A DNA stretch of 6,659 nt from Thermoanaerobaculia bacterium (GCA_029287645.1 JARFQS010000454.1:1-6659); one strand, 5' to 3'. Positions 1-6,294 are shown, counted from the stretch's first letter. Notes: generated by a model not told the origin, from the letters alone. Translations and numbers: made by a program.

Positions 1-420
1 AGTGTCGTCCGGAGGGCCGTAGAGCACGTAGGTCGTGCCCCGGTCGGTGTGCCTCCCGCGATAGGTGCCTTCGTCGAACAGGCGATCCGCCTCGGCCGTG
101 CGCTCCTCGAACAACTGGCGCTTGCCCTTGTTCGGCCACACCGCTTCGGGGCCGCGCTGGGCCCAGAATTCGTCGATGAAGGCATGGGCCTCTTCGTCCG
201 AGGTCAGGGCCAGGTACGCCGCAATCTCCTCCTGGGTCGCCATCCTCGAGATGGCCCCGACCAGCCATTGCGACAGACTGGGCGACAGCAGGAAGTTGGT
301 GATGTCCTCCGGCCCCGGCCCCTTGCGCTTCTTCTTGGCGGTCGCCTCTGGTACCGAGGCCGCAAACAACAGGACGAGGCTCAGACTAAGAGCGACGTAG
401 GAGATCCAGGAATTCTTCAC
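1..420 (-). CDS. Secreted GWxTD-domain protein, 5' part (runs off window edge)
   Basis: This is the N-terminal 140 residues; the gene continues beyond base 1. A GTG start at 418-420 is chosen because an in-frame stop lies about 40 nt upstream, and no ATG occurs until residue 60, inside the mature protein. The start is followed by a Sec signal peptide: Lys2, a hydrophobic core at about 6-21, and probable cleavage after A-T-A at 26-28, then a basic KKKRK stretch. Residues 83-140 match the start of a GWxTD domain: an E-F-W-x-x-R-G segment, then F-E-E-R-T-A-E-A-D-R-L-F, then G-R-H-T-D-R-G with Y-V-L-Y-G-P-P-D-D. The Trp that names the motif is Arg or His here. The family is common in Acidobacteriota and Bacteroidota; its function is unsettled and the protein is probably periplasmic or surface exposed. 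The gene overlaps the 3' end of folE by 35 nt, so it is probably translated from the same mRNA. No clear ribosome binding site precedes the GTG. Confidence 0.75.
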   Translation of the reverse strand, partial: MKNSWISYVALSLSLVLLFAASVPEATAKKKRKGPGPEDITNFLLSPSLSQWLVGAISRMATQEEIAAYLALTSDEEAHAFIDEFWAQRGPEAVWPNKGKRQLFEERTAEADRLFDEGTYRGRHTDRGTTYVLYGPPDDT

Positions 421-1024
421 GTACGGGTCGCTGGTGGAATGCGCCTCGAATGGCCGAGGTCACGGTGAGAGCGCCAGGCTTCTTGACGCCACGCATCTCG
501 ACACACAGATGACGAGCTTCGATGACGACCATGGCCCCCAGGGGATGGAGCTTCTCCTCGAGAAAGCTCACGACCTGCTCGGTCAATCGCTCCTGCAGCT
601 GAGGTCGCTTGGCGTAGTAGTCCAAGATGCGAGCGAACTTCGACAAGCCGATGATGCGATCTGCAGGGATGTAGGCGATGTGGGCGCGTCCATAGAACGG
701 GACCAGGTGATGGGAGCACATCGAGTAGAAGGGGATATCCCGCTCCATCACCATGTGACTGTATTCCTCATCGTTCGGGAAGGTTGTCACCGGGGGCTCG
801 GCGCCCTCTTTGAGACCATGGAACATCTCGTCGTACATCTTCGCGACGCGGATGTGAGTGTCGTGGAGGTTGTGATCCGTCAGGTCGAGGCCCAACTCCA
901 CCAGAATCGCTCGAACGTGGGAGGCGACCCTCTCGATCTGCGCCTGATTGCCGTTGCCGGCGGCTCCTGCCGACTCTTCAGCCCGAATCTCGGTGCCGAC
1001 TGGTGTTTCTTCGTCTCGACTCAT
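386..1024 (-). CDS. folE: GTP cyclohydrolase I (FolE)
   Basis: FolE converts GTP to 7,8-dihydroneopterin triphosphate, the first step of tetrahydrofolate synthesis and of related pterin pathways; it acts in the cytosol. The 212-residue product has the diagnostic zinc site: C103-S-H-H106 in M-C-S-H-H-L-V-P-F and C174 in R-H-L-C-V-E-M-R-G-V, matching Cys110/His113/Cys181 of the E. coli enzyme. The substrate-site stretches G-L-S-K-F-A-R (126-132) and T-S-A-I-R-G-A-F (189-196) are intact. Length is normal for the family (about 190-220). The frame stays open to an upstream ATG at 1219, but the start at 1024 is preferred. A GGAG sits 10 nt before it, the extra 65 residues resemble no part of the family, and the longer form would run across the divergent selenoprotein's promoter. 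A weak possible -10 (TAGAAT on the minus strand, 1069-1074) lies upstream. The gene overlaps the following GWxTD gene by 35 nt. Confidence 0.95.
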   Translation of the reverse strand: MSRDEETPVGTEIRAEESAGAAGNGNQAQIERVASHVRAILVELGLDLTDHNLHDTHIRVAKMYDEMFHGLKEGAEPPVTTFPNDEEYSHMVMERDIPFYSMCSHHLVPFYGRAHIAYIPADRIIGLSKFARILDYYAKRPQLQERLTEQVVSFLEEKLHPLGAMVVIEARHLCVEMRGVKKPGALTVTSAIRGAFHQRPVREEFLDLLRRS

Positions 1025-1177
1025 GAATATGGTTCTCCGGAGGCCCTCGCCTCGGCCATGAACCGCTGATTCTACCCCACCGCCGGATCCTCCATCGGCC
1101 AGGGCCTGGCACCGCAGCAGGTCATTCTCACTCTCGGCATGCCACTTCAGATCCCGTCGAGATTCCCTGATGTCGTC

Positions 1178-1197
1178 TATAATTCGCGGACGGAGAG
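1178..1197 (+). promoter_or_regulatory. Promoter -10 box and ribosome binding site for the selenoprotein gene
   Basis: A perfect TATAAT lies at 1178-1183, and transcription would start near 1190. The Shine-Dalgarno GGAGAG follows at 1192-1197, five bases before the ATG at 1203. No good -35 box is visible at 16-18 bp spacing, so the promoter may be activator-dependent or simply weak at -35. The ribosome binding site is strong and fixes the selenoprotein start. The leader would be only about 13 nt. Confidence 0.5.
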
Positions 1198-1202
1198 ACG
1201 AA

Positions 1203-1436
1203 ATGGCCGATCTGAGCATCGAGTACTGCGTGGTTTGAAACTACCATCCCCGTGCCGCCGGTCTGGCGGACGCGATCCAGAGTCGCTTCGGCGTCAGCCC
1301 GGAGCTGATCAAGGGACGTGACGGTGTGTTCGAGATTCGGCTCGGAGGCGAGACGATCTACTCCAAGAGGGCGACGGGCAGATTCCCCGCCCCGGGAGAG
1401 GTCGAAGATCTGCTCGAAGGCAAGCTCGAGGCCTAG
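1203..1436 (+). CDS. SelW/Rdx-family selenoprotein (in-frame UGA = selenocysteine)
   Basis: The frame runs ATG 1203 to TAG 1434-1436 with one internal TGA at 1236-1238, giving 77 residues when TGA is read as selenocysteine. The N-terminus is a beta strand, L-S-I-E-Y, leading into C9-V-V-U12, the C-x-x-U redox motif of the thioredoxin-like Rdx (SelW/SelT/SelH) family. Conserved family features continue after the TGA: N-Y-x-P-R-A-A-G-L-A-D-A-I, then E-L-I-K-G-R-D-G-V-F-E-I, I-Y-S-K-R-A-T-G-R-F-P, and P-G-E-V near the end. Continued homology on both sides of the TGA shows that it is neither a true stop nor a frameshift. Many bacterial relatives carry Cys at this position. A SECIS hairpin follows the TGA at the right distance, and the start has a strong ribosome binding site. 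The likely role is a small cytosolic thiol or selenol redox protein; the exact substrate is unknown for the family. Translation needs SelA, SelB, SelC and SelD elsewhere in the genome. Conventional gene callers would miss or truncate it. Confidence 0.9.
1251..1272 (+). promoter_or_regulatory. Bacterial SECIS element (SelB-binding hairpin)
   Basis: The 5-bp stem CCGCC (1255-1259) pairs with GGCGG (1265-1269) and closes a GGTCT loop (1260-1264). Below it, CGT (1251-1253) pairs with ACG (1270-1272) across a single bulged G at 1254, giving 8 bp in total. Bacterial SECIS elements lie inside the coding region just after the UGA. The loop GGUCU is the same as the SelB-recognised apical loop I recall for E. 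coli fdhF. The loop begins 22 nt after the last base of the TGA, within the usual spacing. It directs SelB and Sec-tRNA to the UGA at 1236. Confidence 0.85.
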
Positions 1437-1614
1437 CCCGCAGTATTCATGAGCCCCACGGCATCTAGCGGAGATCGCCCGCCATCTCAGGCCGTCCTCG
1501 CTCGTCGCTCCTCAACAACCTGCAAGGTTGCTTCCGGTGCTCCTCCCTGCGGGTGACCAGATCTAACAGACGCTTTCCACAATCTGCTCGCGGCGTCATG
1601 AATACTGCGGGCTA
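1434..1614. mobile_element. MITE-like element, 181 bp, with perfect 19-bp terminal inverted repeats
   Basis: The left arm TAGCCCGCAGTATTCATGA (1434-1452) is exactly inverted at 1596-1614. If the outer TA at each end is a target duplication, the element is about 177 bp with 17-bp inverted repeats (1436-1612). The interior holds no complete gene. It has a small hairpin, CAACCT/AGGTTG with a 3-nt loop (1516-1530), and a minus-strand frame open for about 40 codons ending at 1465, rich in Arg and Glu, which could be a transposase remnant or chance. The left arm contains the selenoprotein's TAG stop and the right arm contains the methyltransferase's TAG stop. I cannot assign an IS family from the ends. 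A bidirectional terminator is less likely because 143 bases separate the arms. Confidence 0.65.
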
Positions 1615-2862
1615 ACCCGCTTCGCGACGCACCAGCTGAGCCACCACTTCCATGTGACCGGTCTGTGGGAACAGATCGAGCAGCACCAGATCCTCGATCG
1701 AGAAGACCTGAGTCAAGTCCCGCAGATCCCGCGCCAGCGTTCCGGCGTGACACGAAACGTAGGTCAAGCGCGCGGGAGCCTTCTTCCCCAGCACGGTCCT
1801 GACGGGCCTGGAGAGTCCACTTCTCGGTGGATCGACGATGACCCTCTCGGCTCCCTCTGGTAGCTCGTCGATCCAGCCCTCCACGGCTCGGGAGATCACT
1901 TCGAGCTGCTTGCATCGATTCGATCGGGCGTTGCGGCGAGCGAACCGGGCCGCCACCCTATCGCCCTCCACCGCGGTGACTCGTTCGTAGTTGTGAGCCA
2001 GCGGCAGGCTGAACAGCCCGACGCCGGCATACAGATCGAACGCCTCTCCCCCGCCCCAGCTACCCACAGCTGTTTCGACCAGGGTTGGCAGCAGCTGTCG
2101 GTGGGCTTGGAAGAAGCAGCGGGCATCGAGCCCGAAGTCGAGCTCACCCACCCGCAGTCGGACCTCTCCGTGTGGCAGGCCCGGGACGACGGGAGCCGAG
2201 CTGAGGGCGCCCTCTTCACCGACCAGAAGGTCCAGCCGGCGAGGCCCTTCCTCGCCCAGGAAGCCGGGAAGAGACCGCAATGTGCCTTCCAGCTCCGGAA
2301 CCAGCACCGGGCATCGATCCACCGCTACGACTTCCGAGCTGCGTCGGGAGTGATATCCGACATCGACCACTCCCTCCCTCGACGCGATGTGTAGCTGGGT
2401 ACGAACCCTATAGCCCCACGGTTGGCCGGCGACGGTCCTGCTCGGGAGATCGTCTCCCAGGGTACCGAGCCGGCGCAGGGTCTCCTCCACTGCCGCCGCC
2501 TTGAGCTCCACCTGAAGGTCGTCTTCCAGGTGCTGTAGGTCGCAGCCGCCACAGCTACCGAAGAAGGGGCAGGGTGGCTCGCGCCGCCCCGGGCCGGGCT
2601 CCAGGATCTCGACGATCTCGGCCCGTCCATAGTCGGGCCGGCGCTCGACGAGTCGAATGCGCAGCCGATCCCCCGGAGCGGAGCGGGGAATGAAGATGGG
2701 GATGCCTTCGAACCGACCCAGTCCATCTCCGCCCGCGATCAGCTTCTCGACCTCGACTTCCAGCTCGTCCAGGGCGGCAAGCCGGTCCCCGGCCCGTTGC
2801 TTGTGGGAGTCGTGGGGGGCGCCAGAAGGCGGGCCAGTCGGAGGCTTTGGTTGTTCTGACAT
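1612..2862 (-). CDS. rlmD: RlmD/TrmA-family RNA (uracil-5-)-methyltransferase with Fe-S site
   Basis: This family methylates C5 of a uridine in 23S rRNA (or tRNA U54) with S-adenosylmethionine. The 416-residue protein is full length. In order it has a hydrophilic Pro-rich N-terminus (1-30), a TRAM RNA-binding domain (about 34-92), and [4Fe-4S] ligands C98-x5-C104-x2-C107 plus C184. The SAM-binding motif D-L-Y-A-G-V-G-L-F is at 276-284, D-P-P-R-S-G-L at 344-350, the catalytic nucleophile C371 in Y-V-S-C-H-A-G-T-L, and the general base E405 in Q-T-G-H-M-E-V-V. All key residues are present, so it should be active. TRAM plus the four cysteines favours the RlmD/RlmC branch over classical TrmA, but the target base cannot be read from sequence. 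No good ribosome binding site precedes the ATG. The TRAM domain begins some 35 residues in, so a later non-ATG start is possible. The stop codon lies inside the inverted-repeat arm of the neighbouring element. Confidence 0.92.
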   Translation of the reverse strand: MSEQPKPPTGPPSGAPHDSHKQRAGDRLAALDELEVEVEKLIAGGDGLGRFEGIPIFIPRSAPGDRLRIRLVERRPDYGRAEIVEILEPGPGRREPPCPFFGSCGGCDLQHLEDDLQVELKAAAVEETLRRLGTLGDDLPSRTVAGQPWGYRVRTQLHIASREGVVDVGYHSRRSSEVVAVDRCPVLVPELEGTLRSLPGFLGEEGPRRLDLLVGEEGALSSAPVVPGLPHGEVRLRVGELDFGLDARCFFQAHRQLLPTLVETAVGSWGGGEAFDLYAGVGLFSLPLAHNYERVTAVEGDRVAARFARRNARSNRCKQLEVISRAVEGWIDELPEGAERVIVDPPRSGLSRPVRTVLGKKAPARLTYVSCHAGTLARDLRDLTQVFSIEDLVLLDLFPQTGHMEVVAQLVRREAG

Positions 2863-2919
2863 GGGTTTTGCCGTCGAATCTCTAAGGTCTGTCGTACCGC
2901 TTCAAATAGCCCGGTCAGG

Positions 2920-3741
2920 TCACTCCATCATGAGATGAACGCGGGGCACCAGCCCGGCGAGCTGCCGCTCGATCCGGTCCCGCATTTCCTGCTTTTCGTA
3001 CCGCCAGCTCGCATGATGCAGGACCAGATCCCGATTCTGGAACCGACTTACCCTAGCCGCGATATCCGAGAGATGAAGATGCTTGAACTGGCGTCCCCGG
3101 CCGCGGCTGGCCTCGTCGAAGAAGGTGCATTCCAGCAGCAGTACGGTGCTCTCGAACACTCTCGGCTCGAGATCGAACACGCCCACTCCCGTGTCGCCAC
3201 AGTAGGTCACCCACAGCTCCTGAGTCTCGTCCTCGATTTCATTGCCACCAGTTCGCAGCCCCGCGAGCTCCGGGGCCGGCAGGCCACGATACTCGTCTTT
3301 GAGCTGCCTCCGAGCCCGCACCAGGTGATAGCCGAGGCATGGGACCGAGTGATCCGTGGCGAAAGCCTCGACGTGCAGGTCCCTCCCCACCTTCACTTCT
3401 CCACCCGGCTCGAGGGCTACCAGTTCGTAGGAGTAGCTGGCTTGCTCGATCGCCTCCGCAGCCTCGATGAGCTGGCGCAGGCCGTCTGCGGCACCAGCAG
3501 GACAGAAGACCCGGGTCGGCGCCGCACCCTGCATCGCCTTGAGGGACAGGACGAACGGCAAACCGAGGGCATGATCGAGATGACCGTGGGTCAGGAAGAT
3601 CTGCTCGGCACCAGCCAGCGCCAGGGCTCCACGCCCCACATCGAAGGCAAGACCTGGTGGATGTACGCGAAACCAACTCGCATCACCAGCTCGCGAGGAG
3701 CCCTCGATGCGCAGATTCTGAAACTGAAGACGGACGCTCAT
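2920..3741 (-). CDS. RNase Z-like metallo-beta-lactamase-fold hydrolase
   Basis: The 273-residue protein has the full metal site of the MBL fold. T-H-G-H-L-D-H is at 51-57 (H52, H54, D56, H57), T-D-H at 129-131, the bridging Asp D183 in Y-C-G-D-T-G, and late histidines H221/H223 (K-H-L-H-L-S-D) and H242/H243 (L-H-H-A-S). L-L-E-C-T-F (202-207) and the stretch after the third motif, with L-K-D-E-Y-R-G-L-P and a following L-R-x-G-G, are typical of the RNase Z branch rather than of beta-lactamases or glyoxalases. Such enzymes cleave the 3' trailer of pre-tRNA. The protein is somewhat shorter than standard bacterial RNase Z (about 300), so a different substrate is possible. GAGG lies 10 nt before the ATG. 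The next gene downstream, an RNA methyltransferase, starts 57 nt later, which suggests an operon of RNA-acting enzymes. It is predicted to be cytosolic, with no signal peptide. Confidence 0.82.
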   Translation of the reverse strand: MSVRLQFQNLRIEGSSRAGDASWFRVHPPGLAFDVGRGALALAGAEQIFLTHGHLDHALGLPFVLSLKAMQGAAPTRVFCPAGAADGLRQLIEAAEAIEQASYSYELVALEPGGEVKVGRDLHVEAFATDHSVPCLGYHLVRARRQLKDEYRGLPAPELAGLRTGGNEIEDETQELWVTYCGDTGVGVFDLEPRVFESTVLLLECTFFDEASRGRGRQFKHLHLSDIAARVSRFQNRDLVLHHASWRYEKQEMRDRIERQLAGLVPRVHLMME

Positions 3742-3813
3742 TCCCAGAGAACCTCGTTGCCGGATCCCAGCGATTCCGGGGAGATGGGCGCCTTCCCCAC
3801 CCGGTAGATCGGT

Positions 3814-4878
3814 CTAGATCTCGCGGTATACCCAGCGACGGATCGGCTCCAACCTCTCGGTGACGGAGTCCCAGTCGGGCTCCATGATCCACAGGGCCGC
3901 GGCGACCGAGGACAGCAGCGAGTTGCCATCCTGAGGCGTGAAACAGAATCCGTAGACCTCTCTCTTGTCCCGCACGAGCGAGGTCGGGAGCACGACTACA
4001 GCCTGCGAGAGGATGCGGCCATAGTAGCCATGGTCACGTCCAAAGCTGAAGATCAGGTTCGCTTCCCGTTTCGACGTCGTAGCCACACGATGGTTGGCCT
4101 GCAACCGCTTGGTGACTTCGTCCAGATCCATGTCACGGGTCAGCCGCAATTGAAACCAGATGGAGTGCATGTACTGCGTGTTCAGCTTGACCGCGCTCGA
4201 GAACAGATCGAGGTCGTGATTCAGCGTTTGGAACACGCCGAACGCATCGCGCGCGTGATGGGTGCCGAATTGGGCATCATCGTGCTTGCCGACACTGGGC
4301 GCCGGCACGAACTTGTCGACCTGGGTGACGTCGTTGGCCCGTCGCATGCAGACGAAGTTGCCCCGCTCGATGCAGTAGTTGCCGTCCCCTTCGTCGCAGA
4401 TGGTCTTGACCAGGGTGGTGATGTTGTGGGTATTACAGGAGACGATCTGGATGAACTTGTCCTCACCTGTGATCAGCGACTCCTCGTTGATGCCACGGGC
4501 ATAGGGCTTTCCGAAGCCGAACTCACTGCCCTGCGCCAGATAGCCCTTCGGACCCTCGAGCTTTGTGTAGAAGTCCTCCTTGTTCTGATTGCCGGCCGGA
4601 GTACAGTCGACGACAACCGTAGCCTGTTCGAGAGCCTCCTGGGAGGTGTAGCTCACAGTGTGTCCCATGTTCTCGAAAGAATTGACGCGATCCGGATCCG
4701 TCACCAGCTTGGCGCCGCGGGCCATCAGATGCCCGATCCGGGAGCGATCCGATTCCAGAGGAGTCCTCTTGTGAAAGGTCACCTCATCGATACCCATTCG
4801 ATCGCTGAAGTCTGTAAAAAGGCCGATGAGTGGCTCACCGATCGTACCGGTTCCGACAACATGAACGACTCGTTTCAT
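3814..4878 (-). CDS. Type II (archaeal-like) glyceraldehyde-3-phosphate dehydrogenase-like protein
   Basis: This 354-residue protein shows the pattern of type II (archaeal) GAPDH and not of the common bacterial GapA. It has an N-terminal NAD(P)-binding G-T-G-T-I-G (9-14), A-T-V-V-V-D-C-T-P-A-G (86-96), Y-L-A-Q-G-S-E (113-119), and an active-site-like I-V-S-C148-N-T-H-N (145-152) where archaeal enzymes have S-C-N-T-T. The later segments M-R-R-A-N-D (178-183), S-S-A-V-K-L-N-T-Q-Y-M-H-S (227-239) and E-V-Y-G-F-C-F-T-P-Q-D-G-N-S (307-320) line up in order with the archaeal fold. Candidate catalytic histidines are H207/H208 and H238; I cannot decide which. The substrate is uncertain: it may be glyceraldehyde 3-phosphate or another acyl-phosphate or aldehyde. 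The ribosome binding site GAGGGAG sits just before the ATG. The next minus-strand gene starts 72 nt after its stop, so they may be co-transcribed. Confidence 0.68.
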   Translation of the reverse strand: MKRVVHVVGTGTIGEPLIGLFTDFSDRMGIDEVTFHKRTPLESDRSRIGHLMARGAKLVTDPDRVNSFENMGHTVSYTSQEALEQATVVVDCTPAGNQNKEDFYTKLEGPKGYLAQGSEFGFGKPYARGINEESLITGEDKFIQIVSCNTHNITTLVKTICDEGDGNYCIERGNFVCMRRANDVTQVDKFVPAPSVGKHDDAQFGTHHARDAFGVFQTLNHDLDLFSSAVKLNTQYMHSIWFQLRLTRDMDLDEVTKRLQANHRVATTSKREANLIFSFGRDHGYYGRILSQAVVVLPTSLVRDKREVYGFCFTPQDGNSLLSSVAAALWIMEPDWDSVTERLEPIRRWVYREI

Positions 4879-5011
4879 GGCTCCCTCGCTCTAGTGATTG
4901 AGACCCCTGATGGACTTTGGAATACGCTCTACAGGGCGGTCGAACAGCCCGGCAACAGGGTAGCACAACCGCGCCGACCCTCAGAAGGAAATCATGCCTC
5001 TCGGAAAAGGA

Positions 5012-5233
5012 CTATTCGGAGCCGTGACGCCACGCCGCATCTCGTTTCGCGAACTCGTCGAGCTCTCGTGGAACCTCCACCAGAGTCCTTGTCATGGCCG
5101 GATCGCACGAGTCGTTTTCGCACTCGTAGGTGTACACGTTCCACTCATCGCCCCGCTCGAATCCGCAGAGGGTTTGATAGGTTTGGCAGTGGCCGCACTT
5201 GATCGAGATATTTCGGATATTGATCGTCTGCAT
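5012..5233 (-). CDS. Small cysteine-paired (zinc-ribbon-like) protein, function unknown
   Basis: I do not recognise this 73-residue protein. It begins with a short beta-like segment (I-N-I-R-N-I-S-I), then C13-G-H-C16, C23, and a second pair C38-E-N-D-S-C43 in Y-T-Y-E-C. The spacing of the two pairs suggests one zinc-binding ribbon. The C-terminal third is charged and probably helical (V-E-V-P-R-E-L-D-E-F-A-K). Third codon positions are clearly G/C-rich on this strand, whereas on the opposite strand's 98-codon frame (4994-5290) they are near neutral, so the minus strand is the coding one. There is no clear ribosome binding site at the ATG. The gene is divergent from the VWFA gene, separated by 53 bases, and 133 bases separate it from the next minus-strand gene. 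It is predicted to be cytosolic. Confidence 0.65.
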   Translation of the reverse strand: MQTINIRNISIKCGHCQTYQTLCGFERGDEWNVYTYECENDSCDPAMTRTLVEVPRELDEFAKRDAAWRHGSE

Positions 5234-5286
5234 GAGGAGTTCGCTCGCCCACCGTTCGGTGAAGCCGTCACCGATTCACGCTTGAT

Positions 5287-6294
5287 ATGAGACTGTCGTC
5301 CCGTTCTCGCAAGGCTACCAGATGGCCTTTCGGTGCCGCCCGGTCCGCAGGGTGGCTGGTGGCTCTCCTGCTGAGTTGCTCCCCGATCCTGGCGCAAGAC
5401 GTCCCCAGCTCAGGCGGCGGCTTTCAGGAGGAGGTCTCGGTAGGCTATGTCCTCGTGCCGATCGTGGCTCGCCAGGCCTCGGGAGGCTACGCCACCGACC
5501 TGAAGCCCGAGGACTTTCGACTCCTGGTGAACGGCCAGGTGGTGGACTTCGAGAGCTTCGAGCAGGGCGATCGGGCCCCGGTGAGCGTGATGTTCTTGCA
5601 GGATCTCTCCGGCAGCATGGCCAATTCCAGCAAAATCGTCCTGAGCCGGACGGTCCTGGACCGCCTGATCCTGGGTCATCGACCCGGCGACAACTGGGGC
5701 CTGACCTCCTTTTCGAGCGGCAACGTTGTGGTCGACGTGCCGTTCACCGACGATGTCGATCTGCTACGGCAATCGGCCGACGGCTGGCGCCCCTACGGGA
5801 CCACGGCCCTGCACGACGCGGTGGCCTGGCTGCCGGATCTCACCTCCCATGTGCACAGCGCACGACGCGCCGCGATCGTCATTACCGACGGCGTCGACAA
5901 CGCGAGCCAGATCGACCCCTACACGGCGCGCGAGAAGGTTCGACAGGCGGAGCTGCCGGTCTATGTCCTGGGGCTCTCCACCGGAGATATCGAGTCTCTC
6001 GACCGCAATGGAGAGAAGGTCTATCGCTATGCGGATGTGCTGAACCTGCTCTCGCACCTGACGGGCGGCCAGTACTTCCCCGTCGTGAGTCAGAGCGACG
6101 CGATCCTGGCCTGTACCAAGATCGTCAGTGAGATTCGGAACCAGTACGTGGTCGGCTTTCCGACCAGTGCCCTCGGCACACCCACCTACCACGAGATCGA
6201 AGTGCAGGCCCGCAACAAGAAGAAGCTCCAGCTGACGTTCCGGCAGGGTTACACCGGCACGCTGCCGAAGGCTCTGGTTCCATCCGGGCAATGA
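5287..6294 (+). CDS. Secreted VWFA-domain protein (Acidobacterial VWFA-related type)
   Basis: The 335-residue protein starts with a basic n-region and a hydrophobic segment (about 20-36) ending in I-L-A-Q-D, a likely signal peptidase I site near residue 36-37. L-L-S-C at 28-31 resembles a weak lipobox, so a lipoprotein is a lesser possibility. A strand-rich segment at 50-95 (V-L-V-P-I-V-A, then D-F-R-L-L-V-N-G-Q) is typical of this Acidobacteriota-rich family. The von Willebrand A domain spans about 98-290. Its metal-ion-dependent adhesion site is intact: D106-L-S108-G-S110, T172/T173 in G-T-T-A-L-H-D, and D201 in I-T-D-G-V-D-N. A beta-rich tail follows (Y-H-E-I-E-V-Q-A, L-T-F-R-Q-G-Y). The role is probably metal-dependent protein or ligand binding in the periplasm or on the surface; no partner is known. 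The ATG is the only start after an in-frame stop at 5260. No clear Shine-Dalgarno precedes it. The stop codon overlaps the first unit of a downstream repeat. Confidence 0.88.
   Translation: MRLSSRSRKATRWPFGAARSAGWLVALLLSCSPILAQDVPSSGGGFQEEVSVGYVLVPIVARQASGGYATDLKPEDFRLLVNGQVVDFESFEQGDRAPVSVMFLQDLSGSMANSSKIVLSRTVLDRLILGHRPGDNWGLTSFSSGNVVVDVPFTDDVDLLRQSADGWRPYGTTALHDAVAWLPDLTSHVHSARRAAIVITDGVDNASQIDPYTAREKVRQAELPVYVLGLSTGDIESLDRNGEKVYRYADVLNLLSHLTGGQYFPVVSQSDAILACTKIVSEIRNQYVVGFPTSALGTPTYHEIEVQARNKKKLQLTFRQGYTGTLPKALVPSGQ

Noticed and set aside
1025..1219. N-terminal extension of folE to the ATG at 1219
   Set aside because: The added 65 residues do not resemble the family, a ribosome binding site supports 1024, and the extension would cross the start and promoter of the divergent selenoprotein gene.
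1203..1238. Reading the TGA at 1236 as a true stop or nonsense mutation
   Set aside because: Homology-like sequence continues in frame past it, it sits at the expected U position of C-x-x-U, and a SECIS hairpin follows.
1434..1614. The 19-bp inverted repeats as a bidirectional transcription terminator
   Set aside because: The arms are 143 bases apart with no T run, a poor fit to a terminator and a good fit to transposon-like ends.
1487..1915. Minus-strand 142-codon frame crossing the inverted-repeat element
   Set aside because: Most of it overlaps the methyltransferase in another frame, and the product is low-complexity Arg/Ser/Gly-rich, typical of a GC-rich shadow frame.
4030..5202. Long plus-strand frame of 390 codons
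   Set aside because: It is antisense to the GAPDH-like gene, which has motifs and a ribosome binding site; the plus product shows no recognisable domain.
4994..5290. Plus-strand 98-codon frame with an SD-like AGAAGGA and an ATGA overlap with the VWFA start
   Set aside because: It is in codon register antisense to the cysteine-paired gene; third-position GC bias favours the minus strand, and the plus product shows no family features.
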